The translations under genes were made by a program, and so were the position numbers. Positions 1-15,200 of a DNA stretch of 64,000 nucleotides are shown here, piece by piece. Source of the DNA: Rhynchopus sp. YZ270_cl-10 (Eukaryota; Euglenozoa; Diplonemea; Diplonemida; Diplonemidae); the NCBI GenBank assembly GCA_964035575.1, contig OZ037855.1, positions 620,001-684,000 on the forward strand. The letters run 5' to 3'. The notes under the pieces are model-generated. The model ran no database searches. It had not been told where the DNA came from and saw nothing but the letters and a program-made list of their open reading frames with translations. Numbering within the stretch: the first letter of the stretch is position 1; each line of letters begins with the position of its first letter.

Positions 1-277
1 TTTTAAAGGGGAGGAGAAAATAGTCGGTATCAGGCGATTAAACGTTGGCTTTATTACTCGAGTTTCTAATAACACTACGTGTAAGGAAGAAAAAAAAGGG
101 AAAGTTTTGTAAAAATAAACGTAAGCCCCTTAAAAACCTCAGAAAGACGGATGAGAAGACATCCTTTTCACAATCACTAACCGTTGCACCCCTGGCGAGC
201 TACTCTCTCTAGACCCATCACCCCATCAACAACACGCCAATGTGGCTTCAGGACGCTACATCATCATCCACATATTT
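1..277. other. Downstream flank of the giant gene
   Basis: A/T-rich sequence with no open frame of note on either strand; presumably the 3' UTR of the giant gene. I see nothing else here. Confidence 0.5.
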
Positions 278-3200
278 TTACTTCGTTTTCTCTGGCTTGC
301 CACCGGGTGGGGTACTCCCGTACGGGGCAGGCACCCATGGCTTGGGGTGGCCAGTGAACGGAACTGTCAGCAGACCGCTGCGGGGGCTTGTGCTGCGTAC
401 GTTGCTTTGCTGTTTTGTTTGGGAGTATAATTTTTTATTAGTCTTAGATGAGAACGTAGCCTTTTAGGATACTGATTAAACGAGGCTTTTCTCATGAACA
501 CCTCGCACAAAAAAATTGAAAACCTTGCACACTCATCATAAAATAAGAACGTTCTCATACCTGGCCTCCACGGAGGAGGGAGAGGGGGGAGCTGAAGTTG
601 CGGCTGTCTCCTGCACGGCCTCGTTGTGTGAGGCTGCCGGAGCGGTGCTTGACAGAGTGGCGGCGTTTGCGTGTGGGGGAGACCTCGTGGTAGCCTGGGA
701 GGGAGACGGCGGAGATGTTGATGCCGCGGGCTATGGGGGAGACGTCGAGGGAGGGGCTCAGGATGCGTTGTTCGATCTTCTGCTCCGAGATTGTGAGCAA
801 CGTCTGCAGCGAGAAGAACGCCTGGTAGCACAGCATCTCGATGTTCCACCGCTCCTCCTCCTCCAGCCCCATCATCGTGCGCTGCTGCCGCATGACCTCC
901 ACATTGCTCACACGCCAGTCAAAGTCGTCCCTCGCAGGCAGCAGTGTCCCCATCGACACCCCACTACCCCCATCCGTAATCGCCTCATGTCGCTGCTTAT
1001 GCCCATCAATCGCCTTCTCCAACTCAGAGATCCGCTCCTTATCAAGCTGTCTATTGTAAAGGCAGCTATCAAGCACAGATTTGCAGCTGCTGTACATTAT
1101 CTGCAGCTTCTCTGCTTCAAATACCTGAAATTTTTGGATGTTTTAATCGCCCCCGTGTAATTACCTCCTCATGGTGAAGCAAATTGCTTTCCCCCCAAAA
1201 TTTTTTGAAGAAAAAAATGGCATACCCTAAACTGCAACTGCACCCCACGCCGTTTTGCCTCTTCCTCCACCTCCATGAGCTCGCGTTCACGATCTTCGAC
1301 TGCAACAATGGATTCGATGCAGCTGCGGCGGTAGAGGTCGAAGTCGAAGCGCAGTGCGAAGATCTCCATGTCACGCGCCGCTGCAGCCTCAATCACAACA
1401 CGCGTCGCACCCTGGGCACGCGACACCTCCAGCACACCCCTACGGAGGTCCTCTATAGCCCTCTTCGACGCACGCTCCTCATGCTCCACAGCACGCCGTC
1501 CGTCCACCTCCACATCACACAACCTCGCTGCCACCCTTGCCTCCGCCACTCCCGACACACTCGTCACAGCCTCATGCATCGCGAGCAACCCCATCCGCGC
1601 CACCGTCTCCTCCAACGCTACTACATCCCTCCCTGCACCTTCCCATCCTTCACGACTCTCAAGCGACAGAACCGCACAACGCGCTGCAATTTCATTAGAA
1701 ATGATGTTGCCCCGCATCGCCTCTTCGAGGTCTGCAAGATGCCGAATCTCTTGTCTCACGCAATGAGATTCAATCTGAAGCGCTGTTTGGATGTGCGGTA
1801 AAATAGAAAGGCGTTTTGGTGGTGTGTACGATGTGTTTGCTGGAAGAGCGCTTCTGATGGCAGCCTCAAACGCAGTGTCTAATTCCTCAATAAAGTCGCA
1901 TTCACTGTGAGACTCCAGAATGGCGCGGGCTGCAGTTTCCATTGAAAAGAGAATGTCCCTTTGAGCGCTTTGTTCTAAATTGTACAATTCTTCTGCCTTC
2001 TGCAGAAGCTCCGCAGGAGTAGAATTCCCGAACATACTTATAAACATTGCTTCAACCCTTCCACTCCCACAAAGCGACAATAAAGAGTCGTGCAAAATCG
2101 AGGCCCGCCCTCCACCCTCCTCCTGCATCAGAGCAGATCGGAGTTGGTCAAAATGGGCGTCCATTAGGTGTTCGCGCTCTCCTTGCATAGAAGCGTGCAC
2201 TTCAGCCCGGAAGGCTTCTTCATCACCAACCAGAATATCGGTCAATCCGATGAAAACATATTCGTGCTCTTGACATATCGCTGCGACGTTCAGTTCTGAC
2301 TGCTCGATCTTCGCCTCTGCATCTACTATAAGAGACCGCTCCGCATCAAACGCAATGTGCATCAATTCCCTCGCCTCACCCTCCGCCTCCAATAGACCGC
2401 TACGTACATTCCTTTCAGACATTTCTTCTGTTGTTAACCCACACCCTATCAGCTTTACTGCAAGATCCGCACTGTATGACACACATTGGGAATGCACATT
2501 GCACCAATCCTCTTCTGCTTGGATGATCGCTTCGCGTGCAGAACGCTCCGCCGAAAGCAGTGTGGTAGCTTTGTACTGTTCATGTGTGGTGGTGTGGTGC
2601 ACCCCATTGATAAGCAGTTCTTCGATCAAAAAGAGTTCTGTAAAGGCAGAATCAAGAAGCTGGTACCGCTCCTCCTCCTCCTCTATGAGACAACAGTGCA
2701 AAGAACGCAATGTGCACAACCCATCAGAATGGATCGTTTCATAGGAAGCCCTGAGATGGACTTCCTCCTCCATCGCCTGCGCCATCCCAACTGCACATAA
2801 AACGGTGACCTCCTGAATGCGGATCTGCTTTTCATTCGCAACGCTTTTCGCAAAATTTTCAATAACCATACAGAATTCATGTGACTCATGGTGCATCACC
2901 TTGCGCTGTGTTGTCTCATCATTGCACAATGTCTCTACCGCAATGCCAAAGCGTTTCCACTCTGCATTCAATTGTAAGGCTGCGCCATCCAACCACTGTG
3001 CTTCTTCTTCTTCAGTATTGTATAGTAGAGTTCTGCAATGGTGTTCGCTCCGTTCGGTGTTTGTAAGGGAAAGGATGTTGTGCATGGTGCTGGTGGAGAG
3101 CATCGTTTTGAGATCGTCTTCAGCAGATTGCATGAGGTTCTGTCTGTGATGATTCTCCGATGCAATGAAACTGTCTATGTTTGCCTGCATAGTAGCAATC

Positions 3201-6200
3201 ATTGCAGTCCATTGCGTTTCGATTTCTTCAGATGATTGCCACCAAATATCTTCGATAATAATACGGGAGTGGTGCTCCGCAGTTTGCAACGAATCGAATG
3301 AGGTGACAATCACTTCATTTAGAGTGTCTTTTGTCCGATCAGACTCTTCACAGACAAGAAGAAGGTTGGCTTTAAGTGTACACTGCTCTAACATATTCGT
3401 CCGTTCGGTGTTTTGCAACGTTTGGAGAATAGATCTGCCGCCATTTTCTTCGGTGTTGAGAGCGGAAACGGTTTTGATGAATATTTCTACGGTAGAAGCA
3501 TCAATCTGCATGATTTCTTGGAGGTGGTCCAGTTGTGAAAGACGGCGTTCGACTATGTTACGCCTATCCGCCCGCTCTTCGGTGCGTACAGAGTCTACAT
3601 GCTCATGAAGTTGTGTTTCCAAGGAATCTTCTGCTTCTTCTGCAAAACTATGTGCCATCCACCGTACCGCACCTTCTGTTTCCCCAATTTGATGCCGATA
3701 CCGTCTTTCTTCATCCAACAACCTTTCCACATCAGATACAAACGTATCCACAACCGTCTCATGCCATGCAGCCAACACCCCCCGCTCTTCAGCCGCCTCC
3801 TTCACAATGCCTGCACGCAACGGTGTCTCCTCTCTGCTTAGTTCTCCCAAAGATGTTTCATATCGAGCCAAAGCCTCGCCAACATACTCTGCAGTACGCT
3901 GAAGATACCCTCCCTCTGCAAGGAAGGAGGAGTAAATTTGTGTGCGTTCTGCCGTTTCGGTTGTCTCAGCAGTTTGGAGGGAAGAGAGGTGGGATGTCTG
4001 CTGTTGGGCAGAATGCTCCTCGTTGTGGCGGAGTGAATCTTCTTGCAACGCAAGGAGACTGTTGTTGGTGAAGGCTGCCTCCATCTCTGCTTGAGCGGTT
4101 GCCGCTTCTTGCTGAGCAAGCTGTGCCTCGAGAGAGGCGGCATTCGCATTTGCAGAAATCTCCGCTTCAAATGCAAAGACACGCTCTCTGTGTCGTGCGG
4201 TGCAGGTTAACTCTATAAAAGCGGTGGTCTGGTCGAGCTGTAGAACGCTCCGTGCAGACGCTTCGTCACGAAGAATGAAGGCCTCATGACTGGCGTCGCT
4301 CAGCTGTTCAATGGAGGTGGTGTATTTCATTTCCTGCAGGGCAGTGCGATGTCTGTTTGCCAGGTCGCTTCTTGCGATGTCAGCTTCCTCCACCACACCC
4401 TCCCGCGAAAGTGTTTCTGCAAGAGCAAGATGCATCATGTATACCAGGTCGAGGCGTGTGGCTAGCTCCTCAGAGGAGATGCCAAGACGTTGCCTCTCTT
4501 CGTCTCGGTGGAGAAACGCTTCGTGGCTTGCGGCGCTGAGCTGTTCAATGGAGGTGGTGTAGCTGATGTCACATAGCATGCTCCTCTGTTCGTGCAGAAG
4601 ATCGCTTCTTGCGATGTCAGCTTCCTCCACCACACCCTCCCGCGAAAGTGTTTCTGCGACAGCAAGATGCATCATGTGTCCCAGGTCGAGGCGTGTGGCT
4701 AGCTCCTCATTAGAGGTGACCATGCGGAGGCGTTCCTCATCACGCAGTGTGGTGGTGGTGCGATATGACTCTGAGATCTGCAGAACAGAAAGGTCAAAGC
4801 TGCACTCCGTGAGAATGTGCCTGCGGGTGGCCTCCTCTTCGCTGGCGACAGATGTGTGCAGCAGGGTTGCAGACGCATGCAGCAGGCCAAAGGCGGTCTC
4901 CCAAGCCAAACTCTTCTGCTCCCTAGGAAGTGCAGCTAGCAGCTTCTGCATGGACTCTTCACGCAGCAAGCCTTGGTGCGCAGCCTCCTCTGCCGTCTCC
5001 AAAGACATGCGTTGCTGCCCCTCAAGGGAGTCGATGTAGGAGTACTCCCTGCGCTCCTGTTGGGTCAACTCCGATGCATGCTGTTTCTTGACGACGTCGA
5101 GGAGCTCCTCGGACTTTGCAAGAGAGGAGGTGTCGCCTATCGCTGCACTGAGAAGCTCTAGTTCTCTGGCAACTTCAAGCTCGCGGGTGAGGTGGCGTTG
5201 TCCTTCGGTGTCCTCGCGGCTGAGGAGGAGACGTGCGTTGGATTCACGGAGGTCGATGAAGTCGCGTTGTGTTTGCTCATCTTCGCTGCAGCGATGCAGG
5301 CGGAGGAGACATGCGTCGTCACGTTCACGTACCCAGTTTGATTGATGCATATCTTGAATAGACTCCGCAGCGCGTTCCAAACGAAGCGTAGCATCGGCCA
5401 CCCTCTCCTGCCCAAGCTGCTGTGCCAGCCTAGCCCCTCCACCATGAAGCTGAAGCAGCATCTGCCATTCGCTGGCCTCAGTGATCTCCTCGCTCTCACG
5501 CCGCATATGCTCGCCTTCGCCAAACCGGGAAAGCTCTGTGGTCGCAAAGTCCCGCATCTCAGCACCATGCTCCTCACGAAGCGCATCCACATACTCTTGC
5601 GTGGTGGACAGAAGCATTTTCACTTCGTCGCTTGATGAAGGGTCCTGCGCAAGACGTTGCGTCATGGAGGTGAGGGTGCCACCCACTACGGTACTGCGGC
5701 GACGAGAAGTCTCGCTGGCACCAAAGGTAAAACTGTGGAGGGCAAGCTGTGCATCCGCGTAACCCCTTCGCACTGCAAGCACCGAATCCCCTGCTGCCGT
5801 GACCACATCAAGGTAACTATGCTGCTGTAGGATCGAGATGGCGCCACGCCCCGCTTCCTCCTCCACTTCCACTGCCCGCAGTGCCTCTGCACCTAGGGCA
5901 GCCGTAGCTGCAGTGTTGACTGCACAGTTCGACTCTTCGTCTGCAACCACATCCGCCTTGTGCACCTCAACCTCCCCCACCCTCGCATGCGACAGCGAGA
6001 ACAATTCAAACACCCCTTCACTACCCTCCAATATCCTCATCAACGCATCTCCACCTTCCCCCTCAACCCCAGACGCATACGCAGTGAGATCCCTGACCAA
6101 CTCTGTATATTGATTTTCTGTAGTGCGAAGCGCCTCTCTGAGACGGCCCGTATCATGAACGGACGGTGTCTTCCCAAGGAGACCATCAAGCTGTGCTTTG

Positions 6201-9200
6201 AGGTGCACATTCTGGAGTTTCATCTCACGGAGACGCGACTCCGCAGCGGTATTCTCATAGGAACGTTCTGCTTGCACCGCATCCGCTTCTTTCTTCATCA
6301 AGATGATGTCTTCGGCGGCCCTTTGCACTGCTTCCTGCGACTGTATCAGCAAAGGATTGTCCTCGACCGGCATTTCCGCCATCGATGCCCTCAACGCTTC
6401 ATTCTCTGCACACAACACATCATTGTCCGTGCGTGCCTCTCTCAAGGCCTCGCGGAGGGTGTGGGTCTCCCTTAGAGACGCATTGTTCTCTTTGCGAGGG
6501 GAGTTAGCTTCAAGTTGGTCTAGTGCTTCGAGTAGGCCTGATGGTGAAGGAAGCGATTTTTTGCGTTGCATCTGTTCGAGTTGGGTGCGTAGGCGCACGC
6601 ATTCGATTTTGGCATCGCGGAGCTTCGCCGAAGAGGTTTCCTGCACAGTGAGGAGGTCGGCCTGTGCTGTGTCGCAGGCTTCGCGCATTGCCTCCATGTC
6701 CAGGACAGCCTGTTGTAGTGCGTTCTGTGCTCTTTTGAAAATGGCGTCATGTTCACCTCCGGTATTGTCATCGGAAAGACTCCGCAAAACGTCTGTCTCT
6801 GCCTTCAATATCTCGATTTCTGCTTCAGCTCTTTGGAGAGATGCACGCAGAACACCCACCTCAGCTTGCACAGCCTGCTCTGCCTCCCGCACAGCCTTCA
6901 ACTCCCCCAGCTGTTGCAACGCCCCATCGATCCCAGCGTCCTCATTTGAATCAACCAAGCTGCGCCGCCTGTGGGAAAGCTGGGTCTTCAACTGAACGTT
7001 CTCTTTTCTGCATGCAGTAAGCTCTGCGTACGCTGTGTCGCATGCTTTGTCTAGGGATGCCTTGAGGTCGGCCCTGTCAGACCGCATGGACTCCATATCC
7101 TTGACAGCCTGGGTCAAGGCCTGCTGGGACCGGAGTAGCAGGGAGTCGTCGGGGGCTTCCCCAGAGGCGGTGTTGCGGAGGGCTTCGTTCTCAGCCTTGA
7201 GGACGTCACGCTCTGCGGTGACGTCGCGAAGTACGCTGTGGAGGTCTTCTGATGCTGTAGGTGACCGGTGTGCGTCCTGTGTCGCGTCCTGTAGAAGCTG
7301 TAGCGCTTCCTCCAGCTCTGCTGTCACCTGGGGCGCGGTTTCGACCCTCAGCTCCGGAGAGCGTCCCTGCAGCAGAGCATTGCGTTGCGTCTTCTCCCGT
7401 TCGTGGAGCAGCTCTGCACGGAGCTCGTCTACCTGCATGCGGAGGCTTCTGATGTCGGCGCCCGCGCTGTGTAGTGCTTCCTGGCAACGTTGTAAGACGT
7501 CGTCGTCACCGTGCTCGCTTTTCCGTAGGGCTTCGTTCTCTGCTCGCAGTGTTGTGACTTCTGCTGAAGTGTTTTCTAAAGAGCGTTGTGTGTGGCGTTG
7601 AGCATGTTCCGCAGTGTTGCAACGTTGGGTTGCATGTTGCAGCCGTTCAGAGAGTTCGTGGTGTGAAGCTTCTAGAGTGTGTATTGCCTCGAGCATAGCG
7701 TTGCGTTCGTCCAGCTGTGGTGGTGCGGTGTTCGGTGGTGGGACTGCTGCATGCTGGGCCTGTGTTCTGGCGTCGCGCAGGGCATTGCCGGACCACCCAA
7801 GGAGCTCTTCGAACTCTTCCCTACTTTTGTGGAGTTCGTCGTTCTGTGTACGAAGCATGGCGACGGTCGCTTCTTCGATTGCATTGGCTCTCGGGGTGAA
7901 GGCGTCGGGGTCTAATGCTTTGGGGCTTGCACGGAGACGTTCCTCGGAGGTAGGGTTTGATTTGCAAAGAAGCTCTGGGGATTGGGAGATGGTGAACAGA
8001 CGCTGCCGGAGCTGCGACACCTCTGCAGCAGACGCATCTCTGTCACGGCTTGCCTCGGAGACGGCGCGTCGGAGGTCTGCTAATTCAGACACACCTTGCT
8101 TCGCAGCGTTGTCCATTAAAGTCCGCTGCAGCCGTGCGTTTTCCTCTCTGAGTGTGCGTACTGAAGTGCGGGATGCCTCCATTTCCTCCGCATGCTGTGT
8201 CTCGGCAGTGTGGAACGCCTGCTGCATCTGCTTGCCACGATGCTCGATACGATCCAATTTGTCTTTCAACATTTGGTGTTGTGCCTGCCAGCCCAGCACC
8301 TCAGCCTCCGCTTCGTGGCGTGCCTTTGACGTTTCGGACAACGCTGCAAGGAGCGTTTGCTTCTCAACTTCGTACCCTTCCACAGCCTGGGATGACTCTG
8401 AGACCAGTGCACGAAGGGACTGTACATCCTCAGTGTTCTGTGCGGCCGGCAGTTCACACAGAACTGTGCCCGCAGTCCCCTCCGCTGCACGTTGCAACGC
8501 AGCCTGCATCTTCTTCAGTGCTTCGCTCTGCGCTTCGGGGCTGTGTGCGTTCTCTGAACCGATCTGAGAGAGTTCGGCACGGAGTGCGTCGTTCTCGGCT
8601 TGTAGCTCTAGAATCGCATTCGCAGCGTGCTCTGGGGGTGCGTCGCATGGTTGAGTCCTGGCATCGTCAAGCTCACGGAGTCTGTCTTCGGGTAGTGTGC
8701 TGCGGAGGAGGCTGTTCTCAGAGTGGAGTGTGGAGTACCCTGCACGGAGGGGTGTGAGCTCTGCCACGAGGTTGGCCCTCTCACCATGTAGTGTGTCAAT
8801 CGTGCGGGACGCAATGTCTAGGGCAGTCTTGCTGCGTGCGGCGGCCTTCTCCTGTTCCGCTAGGGCACACCGCACAGCACAGCCGTCGCGGATCAGCTCC
8901 TCGTTTTTCGCAACCAGGTCCGTGATGCGGTCGTGCATCTCCTGACCGTACACAGCGCCGCGCGACATCGACAACGACAGCTCCTCTTCCAGAGCCCGGT
9001 TCTGCTCTTCCAAAGCCTGCAGCGCGGCACGGTCCGAAGTGTCCACCGGATGTGTCTCTGTGGTTGCAGAGCCCTCAAGCTTCACAGAGCTCGCAGACAT
9101 CTGCATGAAGCTGCCAGACCCCTCCAGAATTTGAAGCACCGAACGATCGTTTCGTGACGACAGTGAAGACTCAGCACCGTGCAGCACAGTGGGCACAGAG

Positions 9201-12200
9201 CGCATGTGAGTGAACACACCAGAACCCTCCAGAGGTGCGTGTGTCGCATCCACAATCGAATGCCTCTGTGTGAAGACACCAGAGCCCTCCAGTACAGGTT
9301 GTGTGCCTTCTTGTTTCTGCGCTGCTGCCTGCATGAATGTGCCTGACCCTTCAAGAGTGGTGGTTCTTGCAGCATCTGAGTGAGAGGCGTGATTCTGTGT
9401 GAACACACCAGAACCTTCCAGAGGCACTGGGCGTGAAGCATCCACAATTGAATGTCTCTGAGTAAACACGCCAGAACCTTCTAGTACGGTTGGTGTGCCC
9501 TCTTCCTGCTGAACTGCAGTTTGCATGAACGTGCCTGACCCTTCAAGAGCCACAGGGGTTCTGGAAACATCTGGCGCGCCTTCTTGTTTCTGCGCTGCTG
9601 CCTGCATGAATGTGCCTGACCCTTCAAGAGTGGTGGTTCTTGCAGCATCTGAGTGAGAGGCGTGATTCTGTGTGAACACACCAGAACCTTCCAGAGGCAC
9701 TGGGCGTGAAGCATCCACAATTGAATGTCTCTGAGTAAACACGCCAGAACCTTCTAGTACGGTTGGTGTGCCCTCTTCCTTCTGAACTGCGGTTTGCATG
9801 AACGTGCCTGACCCTTCGAGGGCGGTGGTGGCTCTTGCAGCTTGTACTGTGTGCGAAACATCCACGATTGAATGTCTCTGTGTGAAGACACCAGAACCTT
9901 CGAGTACAATATCCGGTTGTTCCTGAAGTGCAGTTTGCATGAATGTGCCTGACCCTTCAAGAGTGGTGGTGGTTCTTGCAACGTCTGAGTGAGTAACATG
10001 CTTCTGTGTGAACACGCCAGAGCCCTCCAACGATACTGCGTTTGCGACCTCCACAATCGAACGTCTCTGTGTGAAGACACCAGAGCCCTCCAGCTGCACT
10101 GCGGTACCAAGAGGCATTTGTGTGAAGCTTCCTGACCCTTCCAAGATGGGCGCTTCTTTTCTTGACGACAGTGAAGACTCAGCACCATGCAGCACAGTGG
10201 GCACAGAGCGCATATGAGTGAACACACCAGAACCCTCCAGAGGTGCGTGTGTCGCATCCACAATCGAATGCCTCTGTGTGAAGACACCAGAGCCCTCCAG
10301 TACAGGTGGTGTGCCTTCTTGTTTCTGCGCTGCTGCCTGCATGAATGTGCCTGACCCTTCAAGAGCGGTCGTGGTTCTTGCAGCATCTGAGTGGGAAGCG
10401 TGATTCTGTGTGAACACACCAGAACCTTCCAGAGGCACTGGGCGTGAAGCATCCACAATTGACTGTCTCTGAGTAAACACGCCGGATGCCTCCAGTACGG
10501 TTGGTGTGCCCTCTTCCTGCTGAACTGCAGTTTGCATGAATGTGTCTGACCCTTCAAGAGCCACAGGGGTTCTGGAAACGTCTGGATGAGAAATGTGTGT
10601 CTGCGTGAACACACCAGAGCCCTCCAACTGCACTGCTGCCACCGGGCTCGTTGCAGCGGGCATTTGTGTGAAGCTACCCGACTCTTCCAGCATCTGCTGC
10701 GTTGCCACATACGCGTCGTTTCTTGAGGACGACAGCGAAGCCTCAGCAGCATGCAATACGATAGGTGCAGAGCGCATGTGTGTGAAAACACCAGACCCCT
10801 CCAGCGCGGTATCTTGTTGCTGAAGTGCTATTTGCGCGAACGTGCCTGACCCTTCAAGAGTGGTGGTTCTTGCAGCATCTGAGTGAGAGGCGTGATTCTG
10901 TGTGAACACACCAGAACCCTCCAGTGTCACCGTGTGTGAAGCATCCATGGTTGCATGTCTCTGAGTAAACACGCCAGATGCCTCCAGTACGGTTGGTGTG
11001 CTTCCTGACCCTTCGAGGGCGGCGGTGGCTCTTGCAGCTTGTACTGTGTGTGAAACATCCACGATTGAATGTCTCTGTGTGAAGACACCAGAACCTTCGA
11101 GTACAATATCCGGTTGTTTCTGAAGTGCAGTTTGCATGAATGTGCCTGACCCTTCAAGAGTGGTGGTGGTTCTTGCAACGTCTGAGTGAGTAACATGCTT
11201 CTGTGTGAACACGCCAGAGCCCTCCAACGATACTGCGTTTGCGACCTCCACAATCGAACGTCTCTGTGTGAAGACACCAGAGCCCTCCAGCTGCACTGCG
11301 GTACCAAGAGGCATTTGTGTGAAGCTTCCTGACCCTTCCAAGATGGGCGCTTCTTTTCTTGACGACAGTGAAGACTCAGCACCGTGCAGCACAGTGGGCA
11401 CAGAGCGCATATGAGTGAACACACCAGAACCCTCCAGCATTCCACTCATCTGTTCAGGTTCACGGGAACCCGTTGCATTCTGCACCGGCTTTGCAGCCCG
11501 CAAGACGTGGCAGTCGTGTGCCTCACCCATGGCTATGATGATGCGGTTCATGTTCTCTTCCTTGTAGAGCCACACAGCCTCAGCCTCCTCAAGCACAGCA
11601 CGCGAGGCAAGGTTCTCCTTCTTCAGCAGCGTGATGAGCACGGCAGCTTTGTCCATCGCACTGCGCCCTTCTTCTCCCAAAGATGACTCCGTACTGGCAC
11701 GTGCCGCAACAAAGTCGGTCTCCGCCGCCAGGCTCTGTCTACGTGTAGAACACAGCTCTCTAGGATCGGCACGGTCAGATGCCCGCTCCGACAGCTGTCT
11801 GTTCAGCTCCGAGACAAGCCCTTCAGTGGTGACGAGGGCTTCCTCATGTTGTGTGATTTGTGCTTCTGCCGTCTCGAGCTGCTCCTGGAACGACACACTC
11901 TTCCGCCTGTAGCGCTCCTTCTGCAGCGCTGCACCCTTCGAAGCAAGCGCCGCCATCATCACCTCCCATGCACGCGCCTCACACAACTCGATGATCTCCC
12001 TCCGCAGGCGTCGCTCCCCTTCGAGACGCACTGCCTCTGTCTCCTGCAGCACAGCTCTGGCAGTTGTGTTCTCATCTTGCAGGAGTGCAATCAGCTCTTG
12101 TGCCTTGTCCAATGCATGTCGCCCCTCCTCCGACAGGGACGGTGTTGCAGTTGTGCAGGCTGACGCAAGCTCAACCTCGAGAACCGCACTCTGTCTGCGT

Positions 12201-15200
12201 GCAGTGGTTGCAACCACTACACGGTCAGATGCCCGCTCCGACAGCTGTCTGTTCAGCTCCGAGACAAGCCCTTCAGTGGTGATGAGGGCTTCTTCGTGTT
12301 GTGTGATTTGTGCTTCTGCCGTCTCGAGCTGCTCTTGGAACGACACACTCTTCCGCCTGTAGCGCTCCTTCTGCAGTGCCGCACCCTTCGAAGCAAGTGC
12401 CGCCATCATCACCTCCCATGCACGCGCCTCACACAACTCGATGATCTCCCTCCGCAGGCGTCGCTCCCCTTCGAGACGCACTGCCTCTGTCTCCTGCAGC
12501 ACAGCTCTGGCAGTTGTGTTCTCATCCTGCAGGAGTGCAATCAGCTCTTGTGCCTTGTCCAATGCATGTCGCCCCTCCTCCGACAGGGACGGTGTTGCAG
12601 TTGTGCAGGCTGAGGCCAACTCCACTTCTAGCACCACACTCTTCTTTCGGACACCCACACCCTCCCCACCCACCCTAGAACGCACCCGCTTCATATGCTC
12701 CACCTCCCTCGCACGGAACACCACCGCCTCGTGGTCGGACATGGCTGCAAGGTACTCACGGCTTTCTGCTATGGCCACCACCTCCCTACACAGCACCTCT
12801 TCCTGGTATAGCGGGGTCGTGGCCTTGCTGCGCAGCGCGATAACCCCATGCTCACAGGCAGACGCAATCGCCAACGCTGCACGGCTCTCAGATATGTCCA
12901 GCACCTCGCGCCTCAGGGCCTCCTCTGCTGCCAGACGCTCGCACAGTGACGCCATTCTGAGTCGTGCTGCCTCCAGCTCCTCTGCTTCACGCTCCGCACG
13001 CAACACTGCGATCAACTCCTCTGCCCGCAACAGCGCTGTGCTGCCCTCCTCTGAAAGCGTCCCCTGCGCAGTCTCAACAGCCTCGGAAAACACACCCATC
13101 AATGCGGTACTCTTCCGCCTACCCTCTGACACATCGATGGTGTGCCTTCTGACATGCTCTTCATGCTCCTGCTGGACGACCGAAAGCTGGTGACGCGCTT
13201 GCTCGAGCTGCGACTGCTGGTATGCTATGTCACGTTTCAGGTGTTCCGCATCGATGTGCTGGCTGATTAGCACCTCCCATGCAGACTGCTCTGAGGTGTG
13301 CACATGGTTGCGTTGCATATCTTCCTCCGATTCTGCGTCACATAGAGAGGTTTGCAGGACGTGCAACACCGTTGCATGCGTCTCCACCATTGCAAGCGTA
13401 CTTTCTCTAGAAAGCCCGAGCAATGCTGCAAAGGAACGGCTTTCAAACAGCACCGCCAACTCCCTGCGCAACGTCTCCTCCAAACAGAGCTGTTCCAGCG
13501 CAGACGCTGTCCGTGCAGCCTCTGCCTCTCTCTGGAGCGAAGCGATCACTTCCTCCGCTTGGCTTAAGGCGGCCATCCCATCAAAGCTGTCCGGGGATAG
13601 CGAAGAGACCTCTTGCTGCAGTGCTGCGATGTGCGCTTCGTAGTCTGCGACCATGGCGTCTCGGTTGCTGTCGGAGGAAGAGAGGAGGTTGCGTGCTGTG
13701 GTGAGCTCGGCTTGGAGTGCGGTCATGGCGGAAAGGGAAGTGGTCTCTTGAAGGGTTTGTGATGCAGAGGTGAATGTGTTGTGCAGAGTGAGGCGTGCCC
13801 GCGACTCACACAGCTCCGCCACCTCGCGTCGTAGTGTTTCCCCTTCTGCAAGGTATTGTGTTTCTCGATCCATCTGATCGCATTCCTCCTTCCGCTCATG
13901 TTGCAATGCGGCAATCACCTCCTTCGCAGCCTGCAAAGCGTCCCTCCTTTCCCCAACCTCACCCGATGAAATAGCCTCAGAAAACTCTTCAAGCAAAATA
14001 ATGCTTTTCCGTCTCTCGGTGCCTCCATTCGCTGTCAAGGCAGAGGTGAGTGTGGTGATCTGGCTTTCCAGGTGTGCTATGGTGTTGGAATCAATCGAAA
14101 CCCTTTCAGAGTATAGTGCAGATTGAATGAGAACTCTTGCAGAAAATTCTTCAGATTGAAGAATGCCACGTTGGGTCGCTTCGGCGTCGGTTGTTTGGAG
14201 GGTTGGCATGATGTTTGAGGTGTGCTCTGATTGGAGAATTTGTATAAGTTCTTCGGCGTGTTGAAGTGCAGATGGAGCTTCAGAGCAATCGCCTGTTGCG
14301 GCAGCTGCTGTCGCCTCGGAGAAAGCAGACATGGCAACAACACTTCGTCTCCTCCCTTCATCAGAAGCAGCAAGTTGGGCGCGAAGTGATGCAACCATTT
14401 GCTCCGCTTCTTCCAAACGTTCGCCCCTCCCCATCCACGCATTTTCAAGGTATCCCAACTGCTCTCCATGCCCTTTCATGACGTTATCACTATAAATCTT
14501 ACATCCATCGTAAAAGATTCGCATCAATTCTAACCGTCCGCAGCATTCATCCATCTCAAGACCGCTTCGCTCTGTTTCTGCCATGCTCTCTACACTAACG
14601 TTTGGCCTGTCTAAGAAGGACTCTAACAAAGCCTGCAGCAAAAACCGCTCTGAGTTCTCCCTTTCGGTGATGTACGCCCGAGAGCGGTTTTCGTTGGAGA
14701 GATGGTCCGTTGTGGCGAGGTGGTGTGAATGCTGTGCTGATAGAGCGTTCTGCGTTGATAGGGCAAGGTCGTTTGCGATGCGGGTTTGTTCGGAAATTAG
14801 AGCATTTCTTTGGTACTGCTCTGCGGTAAGGAGCTCATCTTGCACGGCATCTTCAGCGATGAGGAGGGCACGATGTGTGTGAATGAGGTTGTCTTGGAGA
14901 AGTGTTTTGGATGCTTCAGCGTGGTCTGCTTCTTGTTGTGCCTGCCCCAAGCGGGTCAGGTGGGTGTGCAGGAGGGTGCTGTGCAGCTGTGATACCAACG
15001 CGAACATTTCGATATTCTCATCCGCAGCAACGACCTGCCTGTCCGCCCCCTCCCGATCTCCCAGACCCGCTGCACATTGTGTCGCAAGTTCCTCTCGAAG
15101 TGTCGCGGCGGTTGCTTCAATTGATTTCAGCTTGGCACGGCTCGCTCTAGATTGCATCTCCCCGTTCGCTTCGGACTGAACGACTAACGACTGCAGCAGG

